DNA of 64,000 bases from Phocoena phocoena. Lineage: Eukaryota > Chordata > Mammalia > Artiodactyla > Phocoenidae. A program made the position numbers and the translations under genes. The DNA is taken from positions 2,666,001 through 2,730,000 of the forward strand of contig NC_089222.1 of NCBI RefSeq assembly GCF_963924675.1, read 5' to 3'. This document shows, one piece after another, positions 21,031 to 32,500 of this stretch; position 1 is the stretch's first letter; every line of letters begins with the position of its first letter. Under the pieces are notes generated by a model that was not told the origin of the DNA, ran no database searches, and was given only the letters and a program-made list of their open reading frames with translations.

Positions 21031-22406
21031 GACATAGGTCAATGGAACAGAATACAGAGGCCAGAAATAAACCCATGTACTATGGTCAAGTAATGTATGA
21101 CAAAGGAGGCAAGAATATACAATGGAGAAAAGACAGTCTCTTCAGTAAGTGGTGCTGGGAAAACTGGGCACCTATATGTAAAAGAATGAAATTAGAACAT
21201 TTCCTCACACCATATATGAAAATAAATTCAAAAGGGATTAAAGTCCTAAATGAAAGACCTGAAATCATAAAACTTCTAGAACAGAAACACTCTTTGACAG
21301 AAGTCACAGCAGTTTTTTTGGATCTGTCTCCTAAGGCAAGAGAAATAAAAGCAAAAATAAACAAATGTGACCTATTTAAACTTAAAAGCTTTTTTACAGC
21401 AAAGGAAACCATCAGCAGAACAAAAAGACAACCTATGGAATGGTAGAAAATATTTGCAAATGAAGCAATCGACGAAGGGTTAATATCCAAAATATACAAA
21501 CAGCTTATACAACTCAATATCAAAAAAAAAATCAAAAAGAAATGGGCAGAAGACCTGAATAGACATTTTTTCAAAGAAGATATACAGATGGCTAACAGGT
21601 ATGTGAAAAGATGCTCATCACCTCTACTTATTAGATAATTGCAAATCAAAACAACGAGTGAGACATCACCTCACACCTGTAGAACGGCTGTCATGAAAAA
21701 GTCTAACAAAAAACAAATATTGGAGAGGGTGTGGAGAAATGGAACCCTTGTACACTGTTGGTGGGAATGTAAATTGGTGCAGCCACTATGGAGAACAGTA
21801 TGGAAGTTCCTCAAAAAACTAAAAATAGAGTTGCCATATGACCCAGCAATTCCACTCCTGGGCATACATCAGGAAAAAATGAAAACACTAATTCAAAAAG
21901 AGACATGCACCCCAATGTTCATAGCAGCACTATTTATAATAGCCAAGATATGGAAGCAACCTAAATGCCCATCGACAGATGAATGGATAAAGAAGATGTA
22001 ATATATATACAATGGAATATTACTCAGCAACATGGATGGACCTAGAGAATATTATGCTTAGTGAACTAAGTAAGAGAAAGACAAATACTGTATAATATCA
22101 CTTACAGAGGAATCTAAAAAATAATACAAATAAATGTGTATGCAAAACAGAAACTGACTCACAGATATAGAAAACAAACTAGTGGTTACCAAACTGGAGG
22201 GGCAAAATAGGGGTCTGGGACCATATGAACTACTATGTATAAAATAGATAAGTAATAAGGATACATTTTATAGCCCAGGGGATTATAGCCATTACCTTGT
22301 AATAACTTTTAATGGAGTATAACCTGTAAAAATATTGACTCACTATGCTGTACACCTGAAAGTAACATAATAGTGTAAATCAACTATACTTCAATTTAAA
22401 AAAACA
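20545..22406 (+). mobile_element. 5'-truncated L1 (ORF2 C-terminal half + 3'UTR)
   Basis: The ORF2 C-terminal half is broken. It is open only at 21042-21446 ('KDSLFSKWCWENWAPICKRM') and 21639-22001 ('[17 protein letters not shown]'). The 3'UTR ends at an A-rich tail near 22400. The flanks share TAATCAAACATTTAG (20530-20544) and TAGTCAAACATTTG (about 22420-22433), and similarity extends about 10 bp further upstream on each side. Confidence 0.88.
20994..21029 (+). repeat. (CA)18 microsatellite grown inside L1 ORF2
   Basis: Related L1 copies read 'ggtactggcacaaaaacag' at this place. Here the 'cacaaa' seed is replaced by about 18 CA units followed by 'gacataggtcaatgg', so the microsatellite arose within the L1. 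Confidence 0.9.
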
Positions 22407-22433
22407 ATTTTTACCAGTGTAGTCAAACATTTG

Positions 22434-22742
22434 TTGAAACGTACCTTTTATAATACATTATCTTTTTATTGATTTTAAAGTAATATGTTTATTATAGAAT
22501 ACTTGGAAACTATCAGAAAAACATAAAGAAGAAAATGTTATATTTCCTAAGGGTTAATTCCTGTTACTACTTGGATGTAAATATTCCAGATGTATATTAT
22601 AAAGTTTTACCATACTAACTGTCTCTCATGATGTAATGGCTGTGCAGTCTTTGATAATAGGAATCTACCAAATGTATTTATGAAATCCTTTACTGTTGTT
22701 CCATGTTTAGGTTTTAAATCCAGTCTAATATTTTAACATGTT
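22434..22742. other. AT-rich single-copy stretch
   Basis: No gene or recognisable repeat is seen. Confidence 0.45.
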
Positions 22743-22750
22743 ACTACTGC

Positions 22751-22866
22751 AAGAGAGAAGAGATATGGGAACATATATATATGTATAACTGATTCACTTT
22801 GTTATAAAGCAGAAACTAACACACCATTGTAAAGCAATTATACTCCAATAAAGGTGTTAAAAAAAT
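22751..22866 (+). mobile_element. Very short L1 3' end
   Basis: About 115 bp of L1 terminus ('ctgattcactttgttataaa', 'accattgtaaagcaattata', 'ccaataaaggtgttaaaaaa') lie between short repeats CTACTGC (22744-22750, 22870-22876). Confidence 0.75.
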
Positions 22867-22967
22867 GTTTCTACTGCTCTTTCACTAACAATGCTAGTTG
22901 TATTAATGTACATTTTAACGTTTCAGATTTAAAGCTACTAGTTTGCTATAATAATTAGAACGAATAT

Positions 22968-23165
22968 AACTGAGCTATCTCTGCCAGGAGTTGTCCCAAG
23001 TATTTTACACGTATTATTTCTTTTAATCCTCATGACAATGTTATGTGGGAGGTACTATTTTATCCCCATTTTACAGATGAGTGAACCAAAGCTTGGTGAG
23101 CTCAGTGACTTGCCTCAAGTTTGGTAAGTAAGACTGGTAAGTAACAGAGCCAGGAACGAAACCTA
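22968..23165 (+). mobile_element. MIR
   Basis: The MIR is long and clear: 'ttttaatcctcatgacaatg', 'ccccattttacagatgagtg', 'gtaagtaacagagccaggaa'. Confidence 0.85.
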
Positions 23166-23224
23166 TTAGACATCAGAATCCAGGTTCTGAGCCTGGAGAC
23201 TTCCATTTCCTCAGTATGCCAGAC

Positions 23225-23395
23225 AGTGAATAATATCTATTAACTTGTTTATATAAAGTCTCAGTCTTCTGAAACTCTGAGAAGTAGGTCTTACTACCCT
23301 CATTTAGCAGGTTAGAAAACCTAAGCTTAATGGAATTAAGTAACGATGCTAAGAAACTGAAACCAGCAAGTGATAGAAAAGGGTGGAGTCCCATG
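23225..23395 (+). mobile_element. Second MIR-like fragment
   Basis: 'ctcatttagcaggttagaaa' and 'aagtgatagaaaagggtgga' look like a diverged MIR core immediately after the first MIR. Confidence 0.5.
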
Positions 23396-23699
23396 CTAAT
23401 GATTCATGTTTTTTAACCATTTCACAAAGATTTTAATACACTTTATTTATTACTTTAACTGATACATTTGGTTTATTTTGTTGATATGTTTTTCGCTTAA
23501 TTTTTTAAGCTTTGTTGTTTCCTTTTTCTTTTTATATTTTCTTTTTATATTTTACTTTATGTTTTCCCTTTTATATTTTGTTTACTTTCCTATACTCTAG
23601 TGTATCAAAGGCATATGTCCTATTTTTAATTTTGTTAATAGTTACCTTAAATTTTCCAAAATCATCCTTGGATTTACATTCAAAAAGAATATCTTTTTG

Positions 23700-23818
23700 G
23701 AATTCCCTGGTGGACCAGCGTTTAGGATTCCACACTCTCACTGCCAATGGACTGGGTTCAATCCCTGGTCAGGGAACTAAGATCCCACAAGCTGCGCGGC
23801 ACAGCCGAAAAAAAAAAA
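23700..23818 (+). mobile_element. Short CHR-type SINE
   Basis: A ~105-bp body ('aattccctggtggaccagcg' to 'gctgcgcggcacagcc') is followed by an A tail. Repeats AAAAAGAATATCTTTTTG (23682-23699) and AAAAAGAATGTCTTTTTG (23819-23836) flank it. Confidence 0.9.
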
Positions 23819-23836
23819 AAAAAGAATGTCTTTTTG

Positions 23837-24226
23837 AAGTAAGTCAGAAAGAGAAAGACAAATAGCATATGCTATCACTTATATGTGGAATCTAAAATAT
23901 GACACAGATGAACTTATCTACGTAACAGAAACAGACACAGAGGCATAGAAAACAGACTGGTGGTTGCCAAGGGGAAGGGGGGTGGGAGAGGGATGGATGG
24001 GGAGTTTGGGATTAGCAGAGGCAATTATACAGAGAATGGATGAACAACAAGGTCCTACTCTATAGCACAGGGAACTATATTCAGTATCCTGTGATAAACC
24101 ATAATGGAAAAGAACATGAAAAAGAATATATATATGTATAACTGAGTCACTTCGCTGTACAGCAGAAATTAGCACATTGTATTTCAACTATACTGCAATC
24201 AAAATATATAAAAAACAAAGCAAAAC
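23837..24226 (+). mobile_element. 5'-truncated L1 3' end
   Basis: It runs from 'aagtaagtcagaaagagaaa' to 'ctgcaatcaaaatatataaa' with an A/C-rich tail. It uses the right repeat of the preceding SINE as its left repeat. Its own right repeat is AAAAAAGAAGATGTTTTT (24227-24244). Confidence 0.88.
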
Positions 24227-24244
24227 AAAAAAGAAGATGTTTTT

Positions 24245-25211
24245 AATTTCCTCTTGCACAGGGCATGGGGGTTCTCTTTACCCCCACCTGCTCCTTCAGC
24301 ACTGCTTCTCAATCATTACTGTAATCTACTAATAAACTCTAAGCTATCTTGTTATTACACTATCATTTATTAATCTGTGATTAAATGTATTACTTATTCA
24401 TAATAGATATATAAAATAGTAAGTTTGTTACACTAAAGTCTTGTTTTTGCCCTACACATTTTTCAAAAAGTTAACTTAACACAAGTATTCCGTCACGTGG
24501 AAGATTTACGGTAGTTTGTTGGATGGGTCTTGTTAAACTAGTTGCAGCTACACTGCAGTCCTTTACACAGAATCCTCATCCCCGAGCTCCAAGCTCTATC
24601 TTCCAAGCAGTCACACTGCAGCTCCAGTCATGGGGCCACCTAACGTTTATCCCCTGGTGGATTTCTTTCCTGTCTGGCTAGATGCTTATAAGATTGTTTT
24701 CCCTTGTTATTTAGTTCAGTATTTTTATCTGGATAATTTGAGTATGGCTCTCTTTTCAATTATTTCTCCAGGATCATAGTGGAATCTTTCAATATTCGTA
24801 AACTAGCCTTTTAATCTCATTTATTACATTTATGTTTATTTTTTTGTTCCAATATTCCTCTCATGAACACAGCCATTTGCTGAGTCTTTATTCTGTCTTT
24901 CTTACATTATCGTCTCTCTCATCATTTTAATCAAATTTATCTTTTATTTCTACATTCTGGGAGAGTGTGTCTTCATTGATTTGATTTCCTGTAATGCTAA
25001 ATCATCACTTTTTTGCCTTCAATATAGACTTTAATTCTACTATTTAACATTTAATGTACTCGCAATCCTTTTTAATATTATCTATCTCTACTTCCATTCA
25101 ACCCCTTGTCTTTTCATCAGAGCATTTATAAATGTTGGCTGCTATTCCATAGGGGCTATGCCTCCTTTCATCCTAGTGAGGGTATCTGTCCCTTTATAGT
25201 TTATTCTACAT
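24245..25211. other. Single-copy stretch, no gene seen
   Basis: The sequence is AT-rich, with no feature I can name. Confidence 0.45.
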
Positions 25212-25463
25212 CTACAGTAGGTCATTTTTAGAGATGTGGTTTTCTTCAAAGTCTTTGAGTCTGTTCTCTTCCCTTAATCTCTGTCGCTTTTCCATTAGCT
25301 CCATGTTGGTTGTGGGTTTGATTTTTGCTCTCTCTTCATCCTTGGTGAGGAAATATTGCTCCCCCATGACCACTGAAGTAGCCATCAAATTCCAGTCCAA
25401 GTGCAAGTACCACTTACAGACTGCACTGCCAAGACCTTTCACCTTCCTGCTGTCAGACCACAT
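25212..25463 (-). other. Unassigned 83-codon reading frame
   Basis: The minus strand reads M-W-S-D then 'GEQYFLTKDEERAKIKPTT', 'MELMEKRQRLREENRLKDF' and ends 'SKNDLL', with AATAAA a few bases after the stop. The charged, helix-like C-terminal half looks more protein-like than chance, as in a retrocopy tail. I cannot match it to a family and saw no flanking A tail or target repeats. It could also be chance. Confidence 0.25.
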
Positions 25464-25574
25464 CTCCCAGGATGCCCTTGGCCACTACCAAATACCTTGA
25501 ACTTCTTTGCCATTAGTTTCTAAGAGTGGCTGCCTCTGACGTTTCAGATAAAGTTGATGAGGGAATGGGGAGGG

Positions 25575-25745
25575 GCTCTGAAACTTTAGCTGTGCAGTTA
25601 TGTGCAGGTGATTCTGGGCCTTCAGCCTGAGTGTTTAATTCAGTAGCTCTGAGATGAGACATGAGAATTTGCATTTCTAACAAGTTTCCAAGTAATGCTG
25701 ATGCTACAGGCCTGAGGACCCTACACTGAGATCCACAGCAGTAGA
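25575..25745 (+). mobile_element. hAT-Charlie nonautonomous element (MER3/MER20-like)
   Basis: The sequence around 'gtttaattcagtagctctga', 'gagaatttgcatttctaaca' and 'atgctgatgctacaggcctg' matches the well-known hAT-type MER pattern. The exact family is uncertain. Confidence 0.6.
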
Positions 25746-26615
25746 GGGATGTATGTCCTTTTCTCTGATTAGTAAGATGCCTATGAGTCAAAGCAGACAG
25801 TAGTGAGGGGAGTGGGCCTTTTTTTTCCACTTGGGTTCTATACCATGAAGCCAAACTTGAACAGATTTTCTCTGGTTGGAAGAGATTAAAATTTCTAGCA
25901 TCCATTTTTCTGTTGGTTTTGGTTTCTGGGAGAGGTCATTATAGATATTTTAGTGAGAAAAGATGTTTTAAGGGCCACTAGTCAGATACATTTTTAAACC
26001 AGAAGTTGGTAAATGTCATTTTTTAAAACAACGTACCATTCCTTCAGAAGGATGGTCCATAATAGCTTCATCATTCTCTGAATGTTTACCTCTCAGGCTA
26101 TTATCAATTTTTCAGTATTAGTAGGTAAAGTTACATTGAACACCTTTATAAATGAAGTCATTTATGCATTTTAGATTATTTCCCTTGATAAATTATGAAA
26201 AGAATGATTAACCCCTTTCGTGGCTCCAGATACAAATTGCCAAATTCTTTCCTCAAAAGTGCGTTGTAGCAATAAATACTGGGTATTCTCACAGGGGGAA
26301 AATTCCCCATTTTGTTAATCTAATATACAAAAAGGAGGAGTATCTCATTATTGCTTTAGTTTGCTTTTCTTAGTTTAATTTAATTTTATTTTTTGGCAAG
26401 GAATGTATCTACCCACACCCTCCATATGCAAAACTTTCCCGGGACCAGGCACACACCAAAACCAGCCTAACAAAAGGGGTCTTTGGTAACGAAATTTTCA
26501 TAGGGGAAAAAAGGCCAGAACCTCCTTCATCATAGTAATGTGCAGAAGAGACACTGGCCGTAAGCTAATTCTGGCATGTGAGAGGCCTTTCTTATACGTC
26601 ATCGTACTACTTATG
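25746..26615. other. Single-copy stretch, no gene seen
   Basis: The minus-strand reading frame 25513-25905 runs through the hAT element and is not a gene. Nothing else is recognised. Confidence 0.45.
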
Positions 26616-26905
26616 AACTATACATAACAACATCGGGATGTAAAAACAGAATAGAGTGAGAGAAGCCAGATACGAAATCATGCATACTGTATGATTTCAA
26701 TTATATGAAGTTCAAAAACAGGCAAAATTAGTCTACAATGTGAGCAGTCGGGACAGTGCTTCTCCTGGAGTAAGCGTTTGGGCAATGTCCAATTTCTTGA
26801 CATGAAGTGGTTGGATTAATGGACTAATTTTGTAATAAATAAGCTGTTTACTAATGATTAATATACTTTATTATACACATATTATTCTGTAATAAAAAGT
26901 TTTTT
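26616..26905 (+). mobile_element. Ancient L1M 3' end
   Basis: 'gtgagagaagccagatacg', 'tactgtatgatttcaattat' and 'atgaagttcaaaaacaggca' are diagnostic of L1M 3' ends. It ends near 'ctgtaataaaaagtttttt'. Confidence 0.75.
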
Positions 26906-26989
26906 AAGTAAACTGAAGTTTAGGACAATTGTATTCCATAACTGTGAATTATAAAAAGCTAATTTATTTATAGTCAGGAGGGCAGGAAG

Positions 26990-27191
26990 GGCTTCCCTGG
27001 TGGCACAGTGGTTGAGAGTCCGCCTGCCGATGCAGGGGACATGGGTTTGTGCCCCGGTCCGGGAAGATCCCACGTGCCGCGGAGCGGCTGGGCCCGTGAG
27101 CCATGGCCGCTGAGCCTGCGCATCCGGAGCCTGTGCTCCGCGACGGAAGAGGCCACAACAGTGAGAGGCCCGCGTACCTCAAAAAAAAAAA
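26990..27191 (+). mobile_element. CHR SINE, ~200-bp type
   Basis: The complete body ends 'gcgtacctc' plus A11. It abuts the 5' edge of the next L1, and a clear target repeat is not visible beyond AGGAG. Confidence 0.9.
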
Positions 27192-27885
27192 GGAGTCATG
27201 CACCCCAGCGTTCATAGCAGCACTATCTACAATAGCCAGGACATGGAAGCAACTTAAATGTCCATCAACAGATGAATGGATAAAGAAGATGTGGTATATA
27301 TATATACAATGAAGTTATTCATCCACGAAAAAAGAATGAAATAATGTCATTTGCAGCAACATGGATGGACCTAGAGATGATCATACTAAGCGAAGTAAGT
27401 CAGACAGAGAAAGACAAACATCATGTGATATCACTAATATGTAGAATCTAAAATATGACACAAATGAACTTATTTACAAAACAGAAACAGAATCACAGAC
27501 ACAGAAAACAAACTTATGGTTACCAAAGGGGAAAGATAGTGGAGAGGGATAAATTAGGAGTTTGGACAGAAACAGACGCACAGGCTTAGAGAACAAACTT
27601 ATGGTCACCAGGGGGGAAGGGTAGAGGGAGGGAAAGAGTGAGTTTGGGATTGACATGTACACCCGCTATGTATAAAATAGATAAACAACAAGGACCTACT
27701 GTATAGCACAGGGAACTCTGCTCAATATTCTGTAATAACCTAAATGTGAAATGAATTTGAAAAAGAATAGATGTATGTATATGTATAACTGAATCAATTT
27801 TGCTGTACACCTGCAACTAACACTGCATTATAAATCAAATTTATGCCAATATAAAATAAAAATTAAATTTTCAAAAGAAAAGTAA
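27192..27885 (+). mobile_element. 5'-truncated L1 3' end with duplicated 3'UTR module
   Basis: It starts in the ORF2 C-terminus ('catgcaccccagcgttcata') and ends 'ataaaataaaaattaaattt'. An ~85-bp segment with 'acagaaacaga...aacttatggt' occurs twice in tandem (27481-27565 and 27566-27648). Confidence 0.85.
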
Positions 27886-28096
27886 AGAAAAGAAATGGCA
27901 CTCTGGCCATGAGATGAACACCATGCCAGGGGCTGCAAGCAACAGATCTTTCCTGAGGAGGTGTTATCTGTCTCTGGATACAAATACAGCCTCCAAAAGA
28001 CGCTTCACCCTCTCCCCCTAGATGATAAGCATAATTTAGCACACCTCAGCAGAAATAAGCCAACAGGAGATGGCATTCAGCAAGAAGGTGGGGGAG

Positions 28097-28295
28097 GGCT
28101 TCCCTGGTGGCGCAGTGGTTGAGAGTCCGCCTGCTGATGCAGGGGACGCGGGTTCATGCCCCGGTGCGGGAGGATCCCACATGCCGCGGAGCGGCTGCGC
28201 CCGTGAGTCAGAGCCGCTGCATCCGCAGCCTCTGCTCCGCAGCGGGAGAGGCCACAACAGTAAGAGGCCCGCGTACCGCAAAAAAAAAAAAAAAA
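28097..28295 (+). mobile_element. CHR SINE, ~200-bp type
   Basis: Exact 12-bp target repeats AAGGTGGGGGAG lie at 28085-28096 and 28296-28307. The middle has a variant segment ('gtgagtcagagccgctgcat'). Confidence 0.95.
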
Positions 28296-28307
28296 AAGGT
28301 GGGGGAG

Positions 28308-29106
28308 AGGGCTCCTGGTTCTACCCAGTCGGGGCACCAGACTTTTGATGTAATAATCACTGGGCAATGCGTCCATATGCCTCTATCTGGAAAGAGTCTT
28401 CAACATGGACTTCTAAGTAAAGTTTTACTGTTAGCAATTTGTCAGGACTGATTTTCTCTTTGATTCTCTGGGCCTAAAATGTGCACCTCTGTGTTGATTT
28501 ATGTCATAAATGAATAGCAAGAATTTTATTGCAGCATTGGTACAAGCCAGACTCTGCTCATTGAAGCCAAGGAATCTGATGGGCAAAGTTCCCAAACTTA
28601 TCTCGGCACAGCTGACCAGCCAAACAGTATGCAACTCTGTGGTAATCTGAACATTTTTGTTTTTGAAAGTTTATTATTCACAACGGTGTTTATCTAGCTT
28701 TTAATCTCTTGAATCTCAGATATCTTTTTTTTAAGTAAGGAATATTTAGCAGTCCTGTTAAAAAATGGGAATGCTAGTCACTTTAGATCAAAAAAATATG
28801 AATTTCCATTAGTCATACTTTTCTGAAGGAAAAACATATAAATGCTGAAATGTCTTTAAATATCTGGAGACCACTTCTGCTTGAGTTTATCAAATTTTAT
28901 GCTGAGTATTTTGAGTTTGGCTAGTGATGAGAAAGTGCCTCTTTCAGATAAAGCCAAGAAAATCTGGGTGCTGTCACCCAATAAAGGAAAACACTTCCTC
29001 CAAACTTTTCAAATAAGAGAGGGCCTTGGTTATAGCTTTCACTTTCTGTGGTGAGAAAATAACTTGCTAAATAAGAGAAGAAATTTCAGGAAAGAAATGA
29101 CTACAT
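28308..29106. other. Single-copy stretch, no gene seen
   Basis: I see no reading frame or repeat that I can support. Confidence 0.5.
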
Positions 29107-29118
29107 GAAATGTGTTTA

Positions 29119-29246
29119 GGGAGGTCCCTGGCGGTCAGTGGTTAGAATTCGGTGCTTTCACTGCCATGGCCCGGGTTCAATCCCTGGTTGGTGAACTAAG
29201 ATCCCACCAGCCATCCTGCAGGCCAAAAAAAAAAAAAAGGTTTAAA
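29119..29246 (+). mobile_element. Short CHR-type SINE
   Basis: The body 'aggtccctggcggtcagtgg' to 'ccagccatcctgcaggcc' is followed by A14. Exact 12-bp repeats GAAATGTGTTTA lie at 29107-29118 and 29247-29258. Confidence 0.93.
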
Positions 29247-29258
29247 GAAATGTGTTTA

Positions 29259-29735
29259 AACTGTTTTTTGAGTCAGTGTTAAAGACATTTTGGTGTCACA
29301 TATGGGCCAATGAGCACAACATTAAATGCTGAGTGAACAAGATCTAAACGATGCATTTCCATCTCTTACGTATGCCTTTCAGTTGTGTGGAAGCAAAGAT
29401 GACTTTGTGAAAACTAATTCATTAAAGCCACACCATTTAAAGTGATACATAAGATATAGCCCGTTTCCAATAAATTTTCATAGACCTTTGGCCATCCAAC
29501 AACAGCGCCCCAAGACTAGCTCAGTCTTCCTCTGATCTGTCCTGTGTGCCCATCTTTCACAATACCCCAGGACACACAGACAAGTCCTAGAAAAAGAGAG
29601 TGGAAGCCTAGATTTTGACCTCCTCAGCTGGATTAGTAGTTGATGACATTCCAAGAGCTTTGTACTATGAAAACCACTAAATAATGTGAGTCCTGAAAGA
29701 TGTGCCTGTCATTGGGATCAGGTAACAACATCGAA
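29259..29735. other. Single-copy stretch, no gene seen
   Basis: Nothing is recognised. Confidence 0.5.
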
Positions 29736-29749
29736 AAAACATCCTTGCA

Positions 29750-30089
29750 GGGCTTCCCTGGTGGCACAGTGGTTAAGAATCTGCCTGCCAATGCAGCGGA
29801 CATGGGTTCCAGCCCTGTTCTGGGAACGTCCCACATGCCGAGAAGCAATTAAGCACGTGCACCACAACTACTGAGTCTGCGCTCTAGAGCCCGTGAGCCA
29901 CAGCTACTGAGCCTGCATGCCACAACTACTGAAGCCCACACACCTAGAGTCCATGATCCGCAATAAGAGAAGCCACCACAATGAGAAGCCCACACACCAC
30001 AACGAAGAGTAGCCCCCGCTCGCCGCAACTAGAGAAAGCCCTCGCACAGCAATGAAGACCCAACGCAGCCAAATGAAACAAAACGAAAC
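29750..30089 (+). mobile_element. CHR SINE, long type
   Basis: The long-type body ('agtagcccccgctcgccgca', 'gacccaacgcagccaaatga') has exact 14-bp target repeats AAAACATCCTTGCA at 29736-29749 and 30090-30103. Confidence 0.95.
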
Positions 30090-30230
30090 AAAACATCCTT
30101 GCATGCTGTTCTCATCCCTGCTCTACTAATCATTATTATCCATGCTTGTCATTGTTTCCTAGACTCTAAATGATCAATTCGACATCATGTGTATTGATGG
30201 GTTTACGAAACCCAAAATCAGTTAGCTTCT

Positions 30231-30870
30231 GCTGCATAACAAAGTATCCCAAAATTTAGTATTTTAAAATAACTCTTGGGAGTTCCCTGGTGCCCTAGTG
30301 GTTAGAATTCTGGGCTTTCACTGCCATGGACCGGGTTCAGTCCCTGGTCAGGGAACTGAGATCCCACAAACTGTGCGGTGCAGCCAATGTATATATTACC
30401 CTTTATTATGACTCATGAGTCTACAGTCATCTAGGCGATTCTACTGGCCTGGGCCAAGCTTGACTGGTCTTGGCTAACATATGTCTGAGACGTTGCTTGG
30501 GAAACTGGGATGGCTCTGCTCTGGCCCACACAGCATCTATCCTCTACCACCTGGCTGTCCAGGCCTGCTGCCACAATGGCTGGCAGTGTCCCAAGAGAAA
30601 GAGGGGAGGCACACAAGGTCTCCTGAGGCCGCGCTCTTAACTCACACACAGTTACTGTGTTGCATTCTATTTGCCAAGGAAAGTCACAAGCACAGCCCAG
30701 GTTCAAGGTTTGGCAAAATGGATTTTGCCTATTTATGGGAGAAGCTGCCAAGTCTCCCATTGCAAAGGGAGAGGTCAGGAGTGCTGGCTATATTCGCAGT
30801 CTGCCACAGAAACCAGTAACCCTTCTAAGCAAAAAATGTTTCTCTGTGGGGAGTTTAATTTGGGATGAGG
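30231..30870 (+). mobile_element. Ancient interspersed repeat, family unassigned, holding a SINE
   Basis: 'gcttctgctgcataacaaag', 'tagtattttaaaataac' and, after the SINE, 'ggcctgggccaagcttgact' and 'ccaaggaaagtcacaagca' are parts of a widespread mammalian repeat that I recognise but cannot name with confidence (LTR-like). The short SINE at 30280-30387 interrupts it. Confidence 0.45.
30280..30387 (+). mobile_element. Short CHR-type SINE without A tail
   Basis: It runs 'gggagttccctggtgccctag' (21 bp in the window) to 'ctgtgcggtgcagcc'. It lacks an A tail and obvious target repeats, so it is older or has lost its tail. Confidence 0.85.
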
Positions 30871-31675
30871 GGAAGAATTCTTTCCAACACTAAAGGTTGG
30901 TACAAATCTAAGCATATTCACCAGGTAAAGCAGCACACAGCTGACCCAAATCACCAGTTCTCCCCTCTGAGCTCTTCTGCTAGACACTCCCACTCCATGA
31001 AACCATCTTTCAGTTCACACCCAGGAAGCAGAGCGTGGAGGACAGTGTTTATTGAACAGTAATTTAGGCAGCCTCTGGCCTGGAAGGCATCCACCGAAAT
31101 GGAAGGTTCAGCAACTACGAAAATAAAATGCTTGATGGACAAATGAATGCCTGGCTCCTTTTCACAGAGGGAACTGGAGAGCAGAGGAACTGGCAGAAAA
31201 GGTCAGAAGAAGAACAAACTCACCAGAATCCTCGCTAAGTTTCCGCCAACTCTCAGGGAGACCAAAGGAGGAGGAAAGGAAAGACCCCTCGCAGAGGGAA
31301 GCAGCAGAGCCGTGAAAACCGAAGCGGAGAAGATGAGAAAACAAAGCGGCAACAGGAATCTGGAGGACCAAAAATAAAATGCCTCGAGTTTTAACAAGGT
31401 TCAAAAATACTAGTCTTTCTGGAAAATGAATCACTAGCAGGCGTGCCAGTTTCCCTGATGGCATGTCTGTGAAGTTTGGAAAGACAGCAACAAACATAAA
31501 CAGCTCCTTGATATTTAAAGGGTTTACTCCCAAGCTGTGGGTTATCCAGTTCCCTTGTTTTCCCTCGTTCCCATTTCCTTCAGCTTAGGGTACTTTGACA
31601 GGTAAATGCAGATGTACAAAAACACTAATGGAAGAAGATAACAGGGAATAATAAAAATTATTGGCTACTATAGAA
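30871..31675. other. Single-copy stretch, no gene seen
   Basis: Several reading frames of 60-120 codons overlap on both strands (for example 31162-31533 minus). None shows a domain or splice context. Confidence 0.45.
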
Positions 31676-31679
31676 GAGA

Positions 31680-32160
31680 AACTTTATAAATGTTAGCATC
31701 CTAACAACCCAGAGAGGAAGGCATCATTATAACCCTTAGACAATTATTTTTTCACATCTTTATTGGAGTATAATTGCTCTACAATGGTATGTTAGTTTCT
31801 GCATTATAACCAAGTGAATCAGCTATATGCATACATATATCCCCATATCTCCTCCCTCTCGCGTCTCCCTCCCACCCTCCCTATCCCACCCCTCTAGGTG
31901 GTCACAAAGCACCGAGCTGATCTCCCTGTGCTATGCGGCTGCTTCCCACTAGCTATCTATTTTGCATTTGGTAGTGTATATATGTCCACGCCACTCTCTC
32001 ACTTCATCCCAGCTTACCCTTCCCCCTCCCCACATCCTCAAGTCCATTCTCTACACCCTTAGGCAAATCTAAAACTGTAGGATTAGAACAGTAAACATGT
32101 CTTCAATGCGCCAGGTTCCCATGCACCTCAGCCTGACTCCAAAGCCCAGGCCCTTAACAT
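31680..32160 (+). mobile_element. MIR split by a minus-strand L1
   Basis: MIR-like sequence (31680-31744, 'agagaggaaggcatcattat') resumes at about 32061 ('gtaggattagaacagtaaac', 'gactccaaagcccaggccc'). The gap is a complete L1 insertion with its own target repeats. Confidence 0.65.
31745..32056 (-). mobile_element. 5'-truncated L1 3' end (minus) inside MIR
   Basis: Minus-strand L1 3'UTR ('tttattggagtataattgct', 'catatctcctccctctcgcg', 'tagctatctattttgcattt') is flanked by ACCCTTAGACAA (31733-31744) and ACCCTTAGGCAA (about 32056-32067). Confidence 0.88.
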
Positions 32161-32345
32161 GGTCCTTACAACTCTGAGACCAAGTAAAGGCCTTAGTTTG
32201 TGTCAGGCAGCCAGGACCAGCGTGCTCAGCTGAGCTGCCAAGATGAAACCGTGTCCTGGATTAAGGGCAGATTTCAGCTTGAATCAGTTCTGCCACCTTC
32301 TGGTCCAGGGCTCTCCCTCTCCTCACACTCCTAAGGGGAAAGGTT

Positions 32346-32500
32346 CAATCTGAGTTTAGTCATTTATTCCAAAACTTGGTATGGAGCAGCTGCTATGTCC
32401 CAGATGTTGCGTGGAGAGTTCCTGGCCCTGGCGGAACTTACCACCCAGCAGTTGCAAGATAAATGCTCAGTTAGGAGGAAGCCTCAAGCATAGGGCAAAG
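32346..32500 (+). mobile_element. L2-like fragment
   Basis: 'agtcatttattccaaaactt', 'cagctgctatgtcccagatg' and 'ggccctggcggaacttacca' follow the L2 pattern of 'tgagcacctactatgtgcc...ctcatggagctta'. Confidence 0.55.

Noticed and set aside
25513..25905. 130-codon minus-strand reading frame
   Set aside because: It is largely the antisense of a hAT-type MER element.
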